Below, one piece after another: positions 16,834 through 36,022 of a DNA stretch of 36,031 bases (positions within the stretch are counted from its first letter, which is position 1; every line of letters starts with the position of its first letter). Made by a program: the position numbers and the translations under genes. Origin of the DNA: Tomitella cavernea (GTDB lineage: Bacteria; Actinomycetota; Actinomycetes; Mycobacteriales; Mycobacteriaceae); assembly GCF_016599145.1 (NCBI RefSeq), contig NZ_JAENKO010000046.1, forward strand, positions 1 through 36,031, given 5' to 3'. Below the pieces are notes generated by a model. The model did not search any database. It saw nothing but the letters and a program-made list of their open reading frames with translations, and was not told the DNA's origin.

Positions 16834-17733
16834 TTGGCACCCCGGAGCACGGACGGCTCGGCACGGGGCACGGATGCCGGAACACGGCCCGCGGACCCGC
16901 TCTCGGAGCGGAACCCGCGGGTCGTGTCGGCTGTCAAGCTCCACCGCGCGCCGGAACGCCGCCGCCGCGGCCTGTTCCTGGCGGAAGGCACCAACGCGGT
17001 GATCTCCGCACTGGCGTCCGACGGCGGCGGGGACGCGGCGGAGCCCGTCTGCACCGAGATCTTCTATAACGCGTCGGCGGCCGAGCGGCCCGCCCATCAC
17101 GATGCACTCGCCCAGGCACAGGCCCACGGCATCCCGGTCCGGCCGGTGTCCGAACGAGCGGCCGCGCGCCTGTCCGAAACGGTCACCCCGCCTGGCATCG
17201 TCGCGGTGTGCCGCCTCCTCGACGTCGGCCTCGACGAGGCGCTGGGCGCGTCCACGCCCGGGCTTGTCGCGGTCCCCGTGGGCGTCGCGGACCCCGGCAA
17301 CGCGGGGACGATCATCCGGATCGCCGACGCGATGGGAGCGCGCGCCGTCGTACTCGCCGGCGACAGCGTCGACCCGCATAACGGCAAATGCGTGCGCTCG
17401 TCGGCGGGCAGCGTCTTCCACGTGCCGATCACACGCAGACGCGACACGGCGGGAGTGCTGGCGGACATGCGCGCCAGGGGCGTGCGGATTCTGGCCACCG
17501 CCGCCGATGGCGAGGTGGACATCGACGACGCCGACGGGCTGCTGGCCGGACCCACCGCGTGGCTGTTCGGCAACGAGGCGCATGGACTGGGCGCCGAGGA
17601 CGCGGCATCCGCGGATCATCGCGTGCGGATCCCCATCGGGGGACGCGCGGAGAGCCTCAACCTGGCCACCGCGGCGGCGATCTGCCTGCACGCGTCCGCC
17701 CGTGCGCAACGGCGCGCGGGCACCCGTGGCTGA
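16834..17733 (+). CDS. tsnR: SpoU/TrmH-family 23S rRNA 2'-O-methyltransferase
   Basis: An AdoMet-dependent RNA ribose methyltransferase of the SPOUT class. The N-terminal substrate-binding part reads VVSAVKLHRAPERRRRGLFLAEG. The C-terminal knotted domain has the three SpoU motifs: DPGNAGTIIRIADAMGA, WLFGNEAHGL and IPIGGRAESLNLATAAAI. Gene order rplT-tsnR-pheS matches M. tuberculosis Rv1643-Rv1644-Rv1649, which supports the name. The start is TTG at 16834 with GGAAGGA (16817-16823) 10 nt upstream, giving 299 residues. GTG at 16924 would lose conserved residues just before VVSAVKL. The first ~30 residues are low-complexity and specific to this protein. The modified nucleotide cannot be read from sequence. 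Confidence 0.9.
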   Translation: MAPRSTDGSARGTDAGTRPADPLSERNPRVVSAVKLHRAPERRRRGLFLAEGTNAVISALASDGGGDAAEPVCTEIFYNASAAERPAHHDALAQAQAHGIPVRPVSERAAARLSETVTPPGIVAVCRLLDVGLDEALGASTPGLVAVPVGVADPGNAGTIIRIADAMGARAVVLAGDSVDPHNGKCVRSSAGSVFHVPITRRRDTAGVLADMRARGVRILATAADGEVDIDDADGLLAGPTAWLFGNEAHGLGAEDAASADHRVRIPIGGRAESLNLATAAAICLHASARAQRRAGTRG

Positions 17734-17755
17734 CGGCCCTGCCCCGCGGGTCCCA

Positions 17756-18889
<1,134 letters not shown>

Positions 18890-18980
18890 GACGCCGGGCA
18901 GTCGAGGGTGCCGCGGAGACTGCGAACAACTTCTCCGCGATCGAAATCCACCACTTCCACGATCGAGAGAGCGAAGCAAC

Positions 18981-23835
<4,855 letters not shown>

Positions 23836-23852
23836 AAGGAGACGGCCGGGCA

Positions 23853-23897
23853 GCCGACAACAAGGCCGCGGACAACAGGGCGGCGGACAACAGGGCG
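23853..23897 (+). repeat. Three 15-bp tandem repeats upstream of argB
   Basis: Units at 23853-23867, 23868-23882 and 23883-23897; the last two are identical. They lie in the argB frame and, if translated from GTG 23832, encode [15 protein letters not shown]. The 15-bp length keeps the frame whatever the copy number. Confidence 0.9.
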
Positions 23898-23918
23898 GCA
23901 GAGGACTGGGGAACCGGA

Positions 23919-24883
23919 ATGACGCGGGACGAGGGGACCACCGTGCACAGGCCGACGGCGCCGTCGCCGGCGCTGGGCGCGCTCACCGCGATGGACAAGG
24001 CGTATGTCCTCGCCGAGGCGCTGCCCTGGTTGCAGCAGTTCCGCGGCCGCACCGTCGTCGTCAAGTACGGCGGCAACGCGATGATCGACGACGACCTCAA
24101 GCGCGCCTTCGCGGCGGACATGGTGTTCCTGCGCACGGTCGGCATCCAGCCGGTGGTGGTCCACGGCGGCGGTCCGCAGATCAGCTCGATGCTGGCGCGC
24201 CTAGGCATGGAGGGCGAGTTCAAGGGCGGCTTCCGCGTGACCACGCCCGAGGTGATGGACGTGGTGCGCATGGTGCTGTTCGGCCAGGTGGGCCGCGAGC
24301 TGGTGGGCCTGATCAACGCGCACGGACCGTACGCGGTGGGCATCTCCGGCGAGGATGCCCACCTGTTCACGGCGGCGCAGCGCAGCGTGATGGTCGAGGG
24401 TGTCGCCACCGACATCGGTCTCGTCGGCGACATCGCGTCGGTGAACCCCGATGCGGTCCTCGACCTCATCGATGCCGGGCGCATCCCGGTGGTGTCCACT
24501 GTGGCGCCGGATGCGGGCGGCGTAGTGCACAACGTCAACGCCGACACCGCCGCAGGCGCGCTGGCTGCGGCGATCGGCGCGGAGAAGCTCGTCGTCCTGA
24601 CCGACGTCGAGGGGCTCTACACCGAGTGGCCCGACCGTGATTCTCTGGTCAGCCGCATCGATGCGGCGGCGCTGGAGCAGCTGCTGCCGCGCTTGGATTC
24701 CGGCATGGTGCCCAAGATGGAGGCCTGCCTGCGCGCGGTGCACGGCGGGGTGCCGAGCGCCCACGTCATCGACGGTCGGCTGGGACATTCGGTACTGCTC
24801 GAGCTGCTCACGGAGGAGGGCATCGGCACCATGGTCACGCCGACGGCGGACCCGGGGGATTCACGACAGGAGACTGCACGCGC

Positions 24884-24887
<4 letters not shown>
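23919..24887 (+). CDS. argB: Acetylglutamate kinase
   Basis: ArgB phosphorylates N-acetylglutamate and is usually the arginine-inhibited step. The sequence has the amino acid kinase features KYGGNAM (Lys49), VVHGGGPQI with [14 protein letters not shown], and LTDVEGLY, plus the late [10 protein letters not shown]. Start: ATG at 23919 gives 322 residues, near the normal ~295-310 once a short N-terminal extension is allowed. GTG at 23832 also fits: it overlaps the argJ stop as GTGA and is in frame, and would add 29 residues containing the pentapeptide repeats. The AAAGGAG at 23835-23841 has no start codon at proper distance. The stop overlaps the argD ATG. Confidence 0.93.
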
Positions 24888-27033
<2,146 letters not shown>

Positions 27034-27046
27034 GCCGGGGCCGGAG

Positions 27047-27544
27047 ATGAGCGAGGAACCGCGCCCGGCCGCGACGCGCGCCGCCCGGCAGGCCAGGATC
27101 GTGTCGATCCTGACCGCCCACCAGGTGCGCAGTCAGCCGGAGCTGCAGGCGCTGCTCGCCAAGGACGGCATCGGGGCGACACAGGCGACGATCTCCCGTG
27201 ATCTCGACGACCTGGGCGCTGTCAAGCTGCGCGGCGTCGACGGCGGGGTGGGCGTCTACGTGGTGCCGGAGGACGGCAGCCCGGTGCGCGGGGCGGTCGG
27301 CGGCACCGACCGGCTGGCGCGGCTGCTGGGCGAGCTCCTGGTCTCCGCGGACGCGAGCGGCAACATCGCGGTGCTGCGCACTCCGCCGGGGGCGGCCTCG
27401 TTCCTGGCGAGTGCTCTCGACCGTGCCGGGCTGACGGAGGTCGTGGGCACGATCGCCGGCGACGACACCATCGCGGTGATCGCCCGCGACCCCACGACGG
27501 GCGCGGACCTGGCGGACCGCCTGAGTGCGCTCACGGGGCGTTGA
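27047..27544 (+). CDS. argR: Arginine repressor
   Basis: ArgR is a hexameric repressor that binds ARG boxes when arginine is present. The 165 residues contain an N-terminal winged-helix domain (about 10-75; [20 protein letters not shown] and [18 protein letters not shown], the recognition helix) and a C-terminal oligomerisation/arginine-binding domain with GTIAGDDTI at 134-142, whose aspartates bind arginine. Lying inside the operon downstream of argF, it should repress its own transcription via the argC operator. The ATG at 27047 has a GGAG-like site overlapping it closely, so translation may depend on argF read-through. Confidence 0.96.
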   Translation: MSEEPRPAATRAARQARIVSILTAHQVRSQPELQALLAKDGIGATQATISRDLDDLGAVKLRGVDGGVGVYVVPEDGSPVRGAVGGTDRLARLLGELLVSADASGNIAVLRTPPGAASFLASALDRAGLTEVVGTIAGDDTIAVIARDPTTGADLADRLSALTGR

Positions 27545-27583
27545 CGTGACACGATTGGCGGGCGGAGCGGGGCGGGACCGGAA

Positions 27584-27612
27584 CGGCGGCGGCGCCGGGC
27601 GGTCCGCCGCCG
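27584..27612 (+). terminator. Strong hairpin between argR and argG
   Basis: CGGCGGCGG (27584-27592) and CCGCCGCCG (27604-27612) form a perfect 9-bp stem with an 11-nt loop, 39 bp after argR. It may end or attenuate the argC-argR transcript, or separate mRNA segments. No U tract. The rest of this 120-bp gap (to 27664) holds the argG ribosome-binding site and no clear promoter. Confidence 0.4.
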
Positions 27613-27664
27613 CGCGGAGTGGAACTTTGCAGACGACATATCGGAACGATAAGGAGCGCACACC

Positions 27665-28864
27665 ATGGCTGATCGCGTGATTCTCGCCTATTCGGGCGGG
27701 CTGGACACTTCGGTGGCCATCAGCTGGATCGGCAAGGAGACCGGCAAGGAGGTCGTCGCCGTGGCGATCGACCTGGGCCAGGGTGGCGAGGACATGGGGA
27801 CGGTGCGGCAGCGCGCGCTGGACTGCGGCGCCGTCGAGGCGGTCGTGGTGGACGCCCGCAACGAGTTCGCGGACGAGTACTGCCTGCCCACGATCGCCGC
27901 CAATGGGCTGTACATGGACCGGTACCCGCTGGTCTCGGCCATCAGCCGGCCGTTGATCGTCAAGCACCTCGTCGAGGCCGCCCGGTCGCACGGCGGCACG
28001 ACGGTGGCGCACGGCTGCACCGGCAAGGGCAACGACCAGGTGCGGTTCGAGGTGGGCTTCAGTTCTCTCGCGCCCGACCTCGACGTCATCGCCCCGGTGC
28101 GCGACTACGCCTGGACCCGGGAGAAAGCGATCGCCTTCGCCGAGCAGAACGACATCCCGATCAACGTCACCAAGAAGTCGCCGTTCTCGATCGACCAGAA
28201 CGTGTGGGGCCGCGCGGTGGAGACGGGCTTCCTCGAGGACCTGTGGAACGCGCCCACCAAGGATGTCTACAGCTACACCGAGGACCCCACTATCAACTGG
28301 CAGGCGCCGGACGAGCTGATCATCTCCTTCGACAAGGGCCGGCCTGTGGCGATCGATGGCCGCCCGGTGTCGGTGCTGGATGCGATCGAGGAGCTCAACC
28401 GCCGCGCGGGCGCGCAGGGCGTGGGCCGCCTGGACGTGGTCGAAGACCGTCTCGTCGGCATCAAGAGCCGCGAGATCTACGAGGCGCCCGGCGCGATGGT
28501 GCTCATCACCGCGCACCAGGAACTCGAGCACGTCACCCTCGAGCGCGAGCTGGGCCGCTTCAAGCGGCAGACCGAGCAGCGCTGGGGCGAGCTGGTGTAC
28601 GACGGCCTGTGGTTCTCGCCGCTCAAGACCGCGCTGGACACCTTCGTCGACAAGACGCAGGAGCGCGTCTCCGGTGACATCCGCCTGGTCCTGCACGGCG
28701 GCGGCATCACGGTCAACGGCCGCCGCAGCGGCGAGTCGCTCTACGACTTCAACCTGGCCACCTACGACGAGGGCGATTCGTTCGACCAGTCGTCCGCCAA
28801 GGGCTTCGTCCAGATCCACGGCCTGTCGAGCAAGGTGGCGGCGAAGCGGGACCTGGGCCTGTAG
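27665..28864 (+). CDS. argG: Argininosuccinate synthase
   Basis: ArgG joins citrulline and aspartate using ATP. The 399-residue protein has the pyrophosphatase P-loop AYSGGLDTS at residues 8-16, then [27 protein letters not shown] and [12 protein letters not shown], and a C-terminal helix for tetramer contacts. The ATG at 27665 follows AAGGAG (27651-27656) at 8 nt, the best ribosome-binding site of the cluster. It is separated from argR by 120 bp and a hairpin, so it may have some independent expression. Secure. Confidence 0.98.
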   Translation: MADRVILAYSGGLDTSVAISWIGKETGKEVVAVAIDLGQGGEDMGTVRQRALDCGAVEAVVVDARNEFADEYCLPTIAANGLYMDRYPLVSAISRPLIVKHLVEAARSHGGTTVAHGCTGKGNDQVRFEVGFSSLAPDLDVIAPVRDYAWTREKAIAFAEQNDIPINVTKKSPFSIDQNVWGRAVETGFLEDLWNAPTKDVYSYTEDPTINWQAPDELIISFDKGRPVAIDGRPVSVLDAIEELNRRAGAQGVGRLDVVEDRLVGIKSREIYEAPGAMVLITAHQELEHVTLERELGRFKRQTEQRWGELVYDGLWFSPLKTALDTFVDKTQERVSGDIRLVLHGGGITVNGRRSGESLYDFNLATYDEGDSFDQSSAKGFVQIHGLSSKVAAKRDLGL

Positions 28865-30463
<1,599 letters not shown>

Positions 30464-30550
30464 CGCACGGCGCGCGTCCGCCCGCGACCGGGCCGGCGCA
30501 GTGGAGGAGCCGCCGCGGCACGCGGGACCAGGGGAGAGGCAGGTGCGCAG

Positions 30551-33538
30551 GTGATCATCGGCGGCAGGTCGGTGGCGAACACGGTCAACAGGGTGCTCGC
30601 CACCGCGCAGAACGGCCTGGAGGTCCTGCGCCTGGGCGGGCTGGAGATGGAGCCGGAGAAGTCCCCCTTCGAGGTGGTCGAGCGGCGCCCGATGTACCGG
30701 CTGCGCCGGTATTTCCCGGGATCCGTGCACACTGTCGACGAGACATCGGACCGGCCGCCGATCCTGCTGATCCCGCCGATGATGCTCGACGCCGAGGTCT
30801 ACGACGTCACCCGCGACAAGGGCGGGGCGGGAGTGCTGCACGACCACGGGGTGGACCCCTGGGTCATCGATTTCGGTTCTCCCGACACGGAGGCCGGCGG
30901 CCTGGGACGCAACCTCGCGGACCATATCGTGGCGGTGAGCCAGGCCGTCGACACGATCCGCGAGCGCACCGGACGCGACGTCCACCTGGCCGGGTACTCG
31001 CAGGGGGGCATGTTCGCCTACCAGGCGGCCGCCTACCGCCAGTCTGCCGGTCTTGCCAGCGTCATCACCTTCGGAAGTCCGGTCGACACGCTCGCCGGAC
31101 TGCCCTTCGGGCTGCCCGTCGCGCTTGCGACCCGAGGCGCCGACCTGCTGGCCGACCACGTGCTGAGGCACCTCTATCTGCCGGCCTGGGGTGCGCGGCT
31201 GGGGTTCCAGCTGCTCGACCCGGTGAAGACGGCCAAGTCGCGGCTGGACTTCGTGCGCCAGCTGCACGATCGCGACGCGCTCCTGCCGCGGGAGCCGCAG
31301 CGCAGGTTCCTGGAGAACGACGGCTTCGTCGCCTATGCGGGGCCGGCCATCGCCGAACTGCTCAAGCAGTTCATCGCTCACAACCGCATGATGACCGGCG
31401 GGTTCGTCATCGACGGTCGGCTCGTGAGCCTCGCCGAGATCACCTGCCCGGTCCTGGCCTTCGTCGGCGACGTCGACGACATCGGCCAGCCGGTCGCCGT
31501 GCAGGGCATCGTCAAGGCGGCGCCCAAAGCGGACGTCTACGAGCATCGCCTGCCGTCCGGGCACTTCGGCCTCGTCGTCGGGTCCACGGCGGCGGACCTG
31601 ACATGGCCGGGCACGGCGTCGTGGATCCTCTGGCAGGAGGCCGGCGCGCGGAACGGCGCGGCGGAGCTCAGCGAGCGCATCCACCCGATGGAGCCGGACG
31701 AGGGCGAACCCGGCGACTCCGGCGTAACGGTGGCCTCCCGCCTGTCCCACGGCGTCACCACGCTCACCGAGGCGGGCATCGGCGCCACGCGGAGCATCGT
31801 CGGTCTGACGCTCGGCGTCACCCGCAGCGCGGTCGCGATCGCAGAGGAGGCGGCGCGGACTCTGCCCCGGTTGGCGCGCCTCGGCGAGATGCAGTCGCAC
31901 ACGCGCATCTCCTTCGGCGGGCTCCTCGCGGAGCAGGCCCAGGCGGCGCCTGACGGCGAGTGCTTCCTGTTCGAGGACCGGGTGCACACCAATAAGGCCG
32001 TCGACGAGCGCATCGACAACGTGGTCCGCGGGCTCATCCACGCCGGCGTGCGCCAGGGGGCGGAGGTCGGCGTCCTGATGGAGACGCGCCCGAGCGCGCT
32101 CGTGGCCATCGCGGCGCTCTCACGGCTGGGCGCGGTGGCCGTGCTGCTGCCGATGGGCGAGGGGCTCCGGCCCGCTGTGGCGCTCACCTCGGTCACCACC
32201 GTGTTGGCGGATCCGGAGAGCCTCGCGGAGGCCGCGGAGGCAGGGTGCCGGGTCCTGGTGCTCGGCGGCGGCGACGCGCGCGAACTCGACCTGCGTGGGC
32301 GTGACCAGGTAGTGGACATGGAGAAGATCGACCCGACGACGGTCCGCCTGCCGAAGTGGTACCGGCCGGACCCCGGCCGGGCGCGCGACCTCGCCTTCAT
32401 CATGTTCGCCGAGTCTGGCGGGCAGGTGGAGGCGCGGCGCATCACCAACCGGCGCTGGGCGCTGTCCGCCTTCGGTACGGCCAGCGCCGCTGCGCTCGGC
32501 CACGGCGACACCGTCTACTGCCTCACGCCCCTGAACCACCCGTCCGGGCTGCTCACCAGCGTGGGGGGCGCGGTCGCCGGCGGGGCGCGCATCGCGCTCA
32601 CCGGCAGGTTCGATCGGGCGCGGTTCGTCGAAGAGGTTCCGCGGTATGGGGTCACGGTCGTGTCCTATACGTGGACGCAGATGCGCGACCTGGTCGATGA
32701 CTCGGCGCCCGCGCTCGGCGCACACCATCCCATCCGCATGTTCATCGGATCCGGCATGCCGGCGGGCCTGTGGGAGTCGGTGACCGAGGCGTTCGCGCCA
32801 GCCCAGGTGGTGGAGTTCTACGCGTCCACCGAGGGCGGCGCGGTCCTGGCGAATCTGTCGCAGAAGAAGCCCGGCGCCAAGGGCCGACCGCTTCCGGGCA
32901 GCGCGCCGGTGCGCCTGGCCGCCTTCGACGTCGAGGCCGGGACCTACCAGGAGGACGACGACGGGCTCGTACGGCAGGCGCGTGAAGGCGAGGTTGGCCG
33001 ACTGCTTTCGAAGGTGCTGCCGGACATGGACATTCCCGCGACGGTGCTGCGCGGGGTATTCGAATCGGGTGACGCGTGGGCGCAATCCCATGACCTGTTC
33101 TACCTGGATTCCGACGGCGACTACTGGATGATCGACACCGTCGAAGGCGTCGTGAACGGGGCCGACGGACCCGTCTACCGGCTGCCCGTGGTCGACGCGC
33201 TGGGCCGTCTGCCGGAGGTCACCGGGGCGGTGGCCTACGGCGTCGACGCGGGCGGGGCGCAGGCGGCGGTCGCCGCGGTGACGGTCCGTGCCGGTGATGC
33301 GTTGCAGGCGTCCGACCTCGACGAGGCGGTCTCCGTGCTCCCGGCGGGCAACCGCCCCGCCGTCGTCCACGTGGTCGAGACGATTCCGCGGACCCACTGG
33401 TACCGCCCCATCAGCGCGGGGTTCGTGGCGGACGGCCTCCCCGCGGCGGGGGACGGGGTCTTCGGCTACGACCGCGGCTCAGGGCACTACACAGTGCTGA
33501 CCCCGGAGCTGCGGTCGTCGCTCATCGCCGCGTCGTGA
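30551..33538 (+). CDS. Bifunctional alpha/beta-hydrolase / acyl-CoA synthetase-like protein (Rv1683-like)
   Basis: A 995-residue two-domain protein. Residues 1 to ~370 are an alpha/beta hydrolase of the PHA-synthase-like type with nucleophile elbow GYSQG (Ser150), a likely acid in VGDVDD and His in PSGHFG. Residues ~455-990 resemble an AMP-dependent acyl-CoA synthetase, with YASTEG at about 757-762. A helical linker joins them. The order and neighbourhood (glycosylase and tyrS downstream) match M. tuberculosis Rv1683, described as a lipid-droplet-associated bifunctional lipase and acyl-CoA synthetase. Here the usual phosphate-binding loop (TSGTTGxPKG) reads AESGGQVEARR (from ~620), and the C-terminal catalytic lysine region reads PRTHWYRP (946-953). 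Synthetase activity is therefore doubtful. The GTG at 30551 follows a purine-rich site; its stop overlaps an in-frame glycosylase GTG. Confidence 0.88.
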   Translation: MIIGGRSVANTVNRVLATAQNGLEVLRLGGLEMEPEKSPFEVVERRPMYRLRRYFPGSVHTVDETSDRPPILLIPPMMLDAEVYDVTRDKGGAGVLHDHGVDPWVIDFGSPDTEAGGLGRNLADHIVAVSQAVDTIRERTGRDVHLAGYSQGGMFAYQAAAYRQSAGLASVITFGSPVDTLAGLPFGLPVALATRGADLLADHVLRHLYLPAWGARLGFQLLDPVKTAKSRLDFVRQLHDRDALLPREPQRRFLENDGFVAYAGPAIAELLKQFIAHNRMMTGGFVIDGRLVSLAEITCPVLAFVGDVDDIGQPVAVQGIVKAAPKADVYEHRLPSGHFGLVVGSTAADLTWPGTASWILWQEAGARNGAAELSERIHPMEPDEGEPGDSGVTVASRLSHGVTTLTEAGIGATRSIVGLTLGVTRSAVAIAEEAARTLPRLARLGEMQSHTRISFGGLLAEQAQAAPDGECFLFEDRVHTNKAVDERIDNVVRGLIHAGVRQGAEVGVLMETRPSALVAIAALSRLGAVAVLLPMGEGLRPAVALTSVTTVLADPESLAEAAEAGCRVLVLGGGDARELDLRGRDQVVDMEKIDPTTVRLPKWYRPDPGRARDLAFIMFAESGGQVEARRITNRRWALSAFGTASAAALGHGDTVYCLTPLNHPSGLLTSVGGAVAGGARIALTGRFDRARFVEEVPRYGVTVVSYTWTQMRDLVDDSAPALGAHHPIRMFIGSGMPAGLWESVTEAFAPAQVVEFYASTEGGAVLANLSQKKPGAKGRPLPGSAPVRLAAFDVEAGTYQEDDDGLVRQAREGEVGRLLSKVLPDMDIPATVLRGVFESGDAWAQSHDLFYLDSDGDYWMIDTVEGVVNGADGPVYRLPVVDALGRLPEVTGAVAYGVDAGGAQAAVAAVTVRAGDALQASDLDEAVSVLPAGNRPAVVHVVETIPRTHWYRPISAGFVADGLPAAGDGVFGYDRGSGHYTVLTPELRSSLIAAS

Positions 33539-33567
33539 CGGGATCGTGCGGCGACCCAGGGGAGCGC

Positions 33568-34185
33568 GTGAGCGGTGAGGCGGCCCGTACGCTGCTGGCG
33601 ACCGAGCCGCTCACTGCGGCCCGCGCCCTGTTGGGCGCGCACTTCACGGCGAACGGTGTGGCGGTGCGCATCGTCGAGGTGGAGGCCTACCGCGGCTCGG
33701 CGGATCCCGCGTCGCACGCCTACCGGGGCATGACCCCTCGGAACCGCGTGATGTTCGGTCCCGCCGGCCACCTGTACGTCTACCGCAGCTACGGCATCCA
33801 CACCTGCATGAACGTCAGCGCGGGGCTCGAGGGCGCCGGGTGGGCCGTGTTGTTGCGCGCCGGTGAGGTCGCCGGCGGGCGCGCCGCAGCGGTGGACCGC
33901 CGTGCCGCCGCCCGCACGGACGCGGCGCTGGGTCGCGGCCCGGGCAATCTGGGCAGCGTGCTGGGCATCGGGCTCGGCGACAGCGGCGCGGACCTGCTGG
34001 CACCAGGGGCGGCTATCAGCCTGACGCTCGCCCCGCCCGGCGCCGTCGACGATGCGGCGGTGCGGAGCGGGCCGCGGGTCGGCGTCAGCGTCAACGCCGA
34101 TGTGCCCTGGCGGTTGTGGTTGGACGGCAGCCCCGCGGTGTCCACGTACCGCCGCAGCCCGCGTGCCGATCCGCCGCGCGGCTGA
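33568..34185 (+). CDS. mpg: 3-methyladenine DNA glycosylase, AAG/MPG family
   Basis: This enzyme removes alkylated purines in base excision repair. The 205-residue sequence has the AAG active-site stretch [12 protein letters not shown], with Glu39, Tyr41 and His50 aligning with human AAG Glu125, Tyr127 and His136. It also has [25 protein letters not shown], in which the tyrosine-rich part wedges DNA, and [12 protein letters not shown] and SGPRVGVS. The start is GTG at 33568, with AGGGGAG just upstream and the length of the mycobacterial protein. A GTG at 33535 overlaps the previous stop (GTGA) and would add 11 residues. Position before tyrS matches Rv1688-Rv1689. Confidence 0.93.
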   Translation: MSGEAARTLLATEPLTAARALLGAHFTANGVAVRIVEVEAYRGSADPASHAYRGMTPRNRVMFGPAGHLYVYRSYGIHTCMNVSAGLEGAGWAVLLRAGEVAGGRAAAVDRRAAARTDAALGRGPGNLGSVLGIGLGDSGADLLAPGAAISLTLAPPGAVDDAAVRSGPRVGVSVNADVPWRLWLDGSPAVSTYRRSPRADPPRG

Positions 34186-34267
34186 GATTCCGTCGGCCGG
34201 CGGGGCGCGGCCGGCAGCAGACTGACCGGTGTCGCCCGCGCGGCCGGGATGCGGGAGGATTGATGCC

Positions 34268-35545
34268 GTGACTGCGAACATTCTCGACGAACTCGAATGG
34301 CGCGGCTTGGTCGCGCAGTCGACCGATCTCGACGCGCTGCGGACCGCGCTCGCCGCCGGGCCGGTGACCCTGTATGCGGGATTCGACCCCACCGGGCCGA
34401 GCCTGCACGCCGGGCATCTCGTCCCGCTGCTGGCGCTCAAGCGTTTCCAGCGTGCGGGCCACCGGCCGATCGTGATGGCGGGCGGCGCCACCGGACTGAT
34501 CGGCGATCCGCGCGACGTGGGCGAGCGCTCGATGAACTCGGCCGACACCGTCGCGCAGTGGTCGCAGCGGATCCGCTCGCAGCTCGAGAGGTTCGTGGAC
34601 TTCGACGACTCGCCCACCGGAGCCGTCATCGAGAACAACATGGACTGGACCGGCCGGATGTCGGCGATCGACCTGCTGCGCGACGTCGGCAAGCACTTCT
34701 CGGTCAACGTCATGCTGGCGCGGGACACCGTCCGCAAACGGCTGGCGGCCGACGGGATGTCATACACGGAGTTCAGCTACATGCTGCTCCAGGCCAACGA
34801 CTTCGTGCAGCTGCGCCGCAAACACGGCTGCTGCCTGCAGGTGGGCGGATCCGACCAGTGGGGCAACATCGTCGCCGGCGTCGACCTCAACCGTAAACTG
34901 GACGGCGTGACGGCGCATGGTCTGACAGTGCCGCTCGTGACGTCCGCCGACGGACACAAGTTCGGCAAGTCCACCGGAGGCGGAAGCCTGTGGCTGGACC
35001 CGGAGATGACCAGTCCGTACGCCTGGTACCAGTACTTCATCAACACCGCGGACTCGGACGTGGTCAAGTACCTGCGGTGGTTCACCTTCCTCGAGCGCGG
35101 CGAGCTGGACGAGCTGCAGCGGGAGACCGACGAGCGGCCGCAAGCCCGTACCGCCCAGCGCCGCTTGGCGCGGGAGATGACGACGCTGGTGCACGGCGAG
35201 GAGCAGACCCGCGCAGTCGAGACGGCGAGTCAGGCGCTGTTCGGCAGGGCGGACCTCGGCGAGCTCGACTCTGCGACGCTGTCCGCGGCGCTGGCGGAGG
35301 CACCGGTGGCCGAGCTCACGCCGGGGGCACCGGACTCGATCGTCGATCTGCTGGTGGCCGGTGGCCTGTCGGCGAGCAGGGGGGCCGCGCGTCGTACCGT
35401 CCGCGAGGGCGGTGTCTCGGTGAACAACCTCCGGATCGGCGAGGAGGACTGGGCGCCAGAGCCGAGTGACTTCCTGGACGGGGAGTGGCTCGTCGTGCGG
35501 CGGGGGAAGAAGCACTTCGCCGGCATCCGGCGCGTACGTCCGTAG
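34268..35545 (+). CDS. tyrS: Tyrosyl-tRNA synthetase
   Basis: TyrRS charges tRNA-Tyr. The 425-residue class I synthetase has the HIGH-type motif HAGH at 47-50 in [15 protein letters not shown], tyrosine-binding residues in [10 protein letters not shown] with VGGSDQWGN, and the KMSKS-type loop KFGKS at 231-235. A C-terminal S4 RNA-binding domain (about 355-420; [26 protein letters not shown]) binds the tRNA. The start is GTG at 34268, with GGGAGG (34253-34258) 9 nt upstream. It is 82 bp after the glycosylase gene. No T-box leader is visible. An rRNA promoter region follows it. Confidence 0.97.
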   Translation: MTANILDELEWRGLVAQSTDLDALRTALAAGPVTLYAGFDPTGPSLHAGHLVPLLALKRFQRAGHRPIVMAGGATGLIGDPRDVGERSMNSADTVAQWSQRIRSQLERFVDFDDSPTGAVIENNMDWTGRMSAIDLLRDVGKHFSVNVMLARDTVRKRLAADGMSYTEFSYMLLQANDFVQLRRKHGCCLQVGGSDQWGNIVAGVDLNRKLDGVTAHGLTVPLVTSADGHKFGKSTGGGSLWLDPEMTSPYAWYQYFINTADSDVVKYLRWFTFLERGELDELQRETDERPQARTAQRRLAREMTTLVHGEEQTRAVETASQALFGRADLGELDSATLSAALAEAPVAELTPGAPDSIVDLLVAGGLSASRGAARRTVREGGVSVNNLRIGEEDWAPEPSDFLDGEWLVVRRGKKHFAGIRRVRP

Positions 35546-35702
35546 CCGTGGCGGGGGCGGTGTTGCAGGCCGTCAGAGCCCTCAGCGCCGCCTCCTGTGC
35601 CGAGCGTCACCGACGCCCTGATTGGGGGCGCGCGATGCCGCGGCCCGCGGAAAGGCCACGTGAACAGGAATGATTTCGATCGAACGTTGCCGCCCCCCCG
35701 AT

Positions 35703-35731
35703 TTGGCAAGACGCACGCCGTCGCGTAACTT
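35703..35731 (+). promoter_or_regulatory. rRNA promoter P1
   Basis: -35 TTGGCA (35703-35708) and -10 TAACTT (35726-35731) with ideal 17-bp spacing; transcription start expected near 35738. Confidence 0.65.
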
Positions 35732-35818
35732 GGTTCAAGTCAGAGCGAGACGCCCGGCGACGCCGGAAAGCTCCTCTGGATTCGCTGACTAGCCACTACT
35801 TCAGAGCCGGCAGCCGGT

Positions 35819-35847
35819 TTGCGCCGGTGAGGGCGATGAGGTAGACT
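35819..35847 (+). promoter_or_regulatory. rRNA promoter P2
   Basis: -35 TTGCGC (35819-35824) and -10 TAGACT (35842-35847) with 17-bp spacing; start expected near 35854. Confidence 0.65.
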
Positions 35848-35887
35848 GGAAAAGTTGCACAAATGAGGGCCGAATACGGGATTCAGA

Positions 35888-35898
35888 TGTGTTACAGT
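35888..35898 (+). promoter_or_regulatory. Possible third rRNA promoter, extended -10
   Basis: TGT directly precedes the hexamer TACAGT (35893-35898), the extended -10 arrangement. No good -35 is visible at 16-18 bp, so this one is less sure than P1 and P2. Confidence 0.4.
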
Positions 35899-35957
35899 CG
35901 GTAAAGCAGGTGCGGCCGCAGTTCGCCTGGGAGTGTCCGGGTGGTGGTGGTTGTGCG

Positions 35958-35967
35958 TGTTCTTTGA
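35958..35967 (+). promoter_or_regulatory. boxA antitermination element of the rRNA leader
   Basis: TGTTCTTTGA matches the boxA core (TGYTCTTT) bound as RNA by NusB/NusE for rRNA antitermination. The following GAACTCAACAGTGTG is the usual leader context in this order. Confidence 0.8.
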
Positions 35968-35996
35968 GAACTCAACAGTGTGTCGATGAATGCCAG

Positions 35997-36022
35997 TGCC
36001 AAAATTTTTGGCATGTCATGCC
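35997..36022 (+). repeat. Overlapping inverted repeats in the 16S precursor leader
   Basis: TGCCAAAATTTTTGGCA (35997-36013) and GGCATG-T-CATGCC (36010-36022) are both inverted repeats and share GGCA, so only one can form at a time. In rRNA leaders such sequences take part in the precursor stem cut by RNase III; the pairing partner would be downstream of 16S, outside the window. Confidence 0.55.

Noticed and set aside
27620-27654. ArgR box or promoter before argG (TTGCAG...CATATC, GATAAG)
   Set aside because: Only partial similarity to the argC boxes and no proper -35/-10 spacing; not strong enough to annotate.
34186-34267. T-box riboswitch before tyrS, also considered before pheS
   Set aside because: The gaps are only ~80 bp, with no T-box core or antiterminator pairing, too short for this riboswitch.
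35728-35745. GGTTCAAGTC resembling a tRNA T-loop
   Set aside because: The flanking bases do not form a T-stem, no acceptor stem or anticodon arm surrounds it, and it lies just downstream of a good rRNA promoter.
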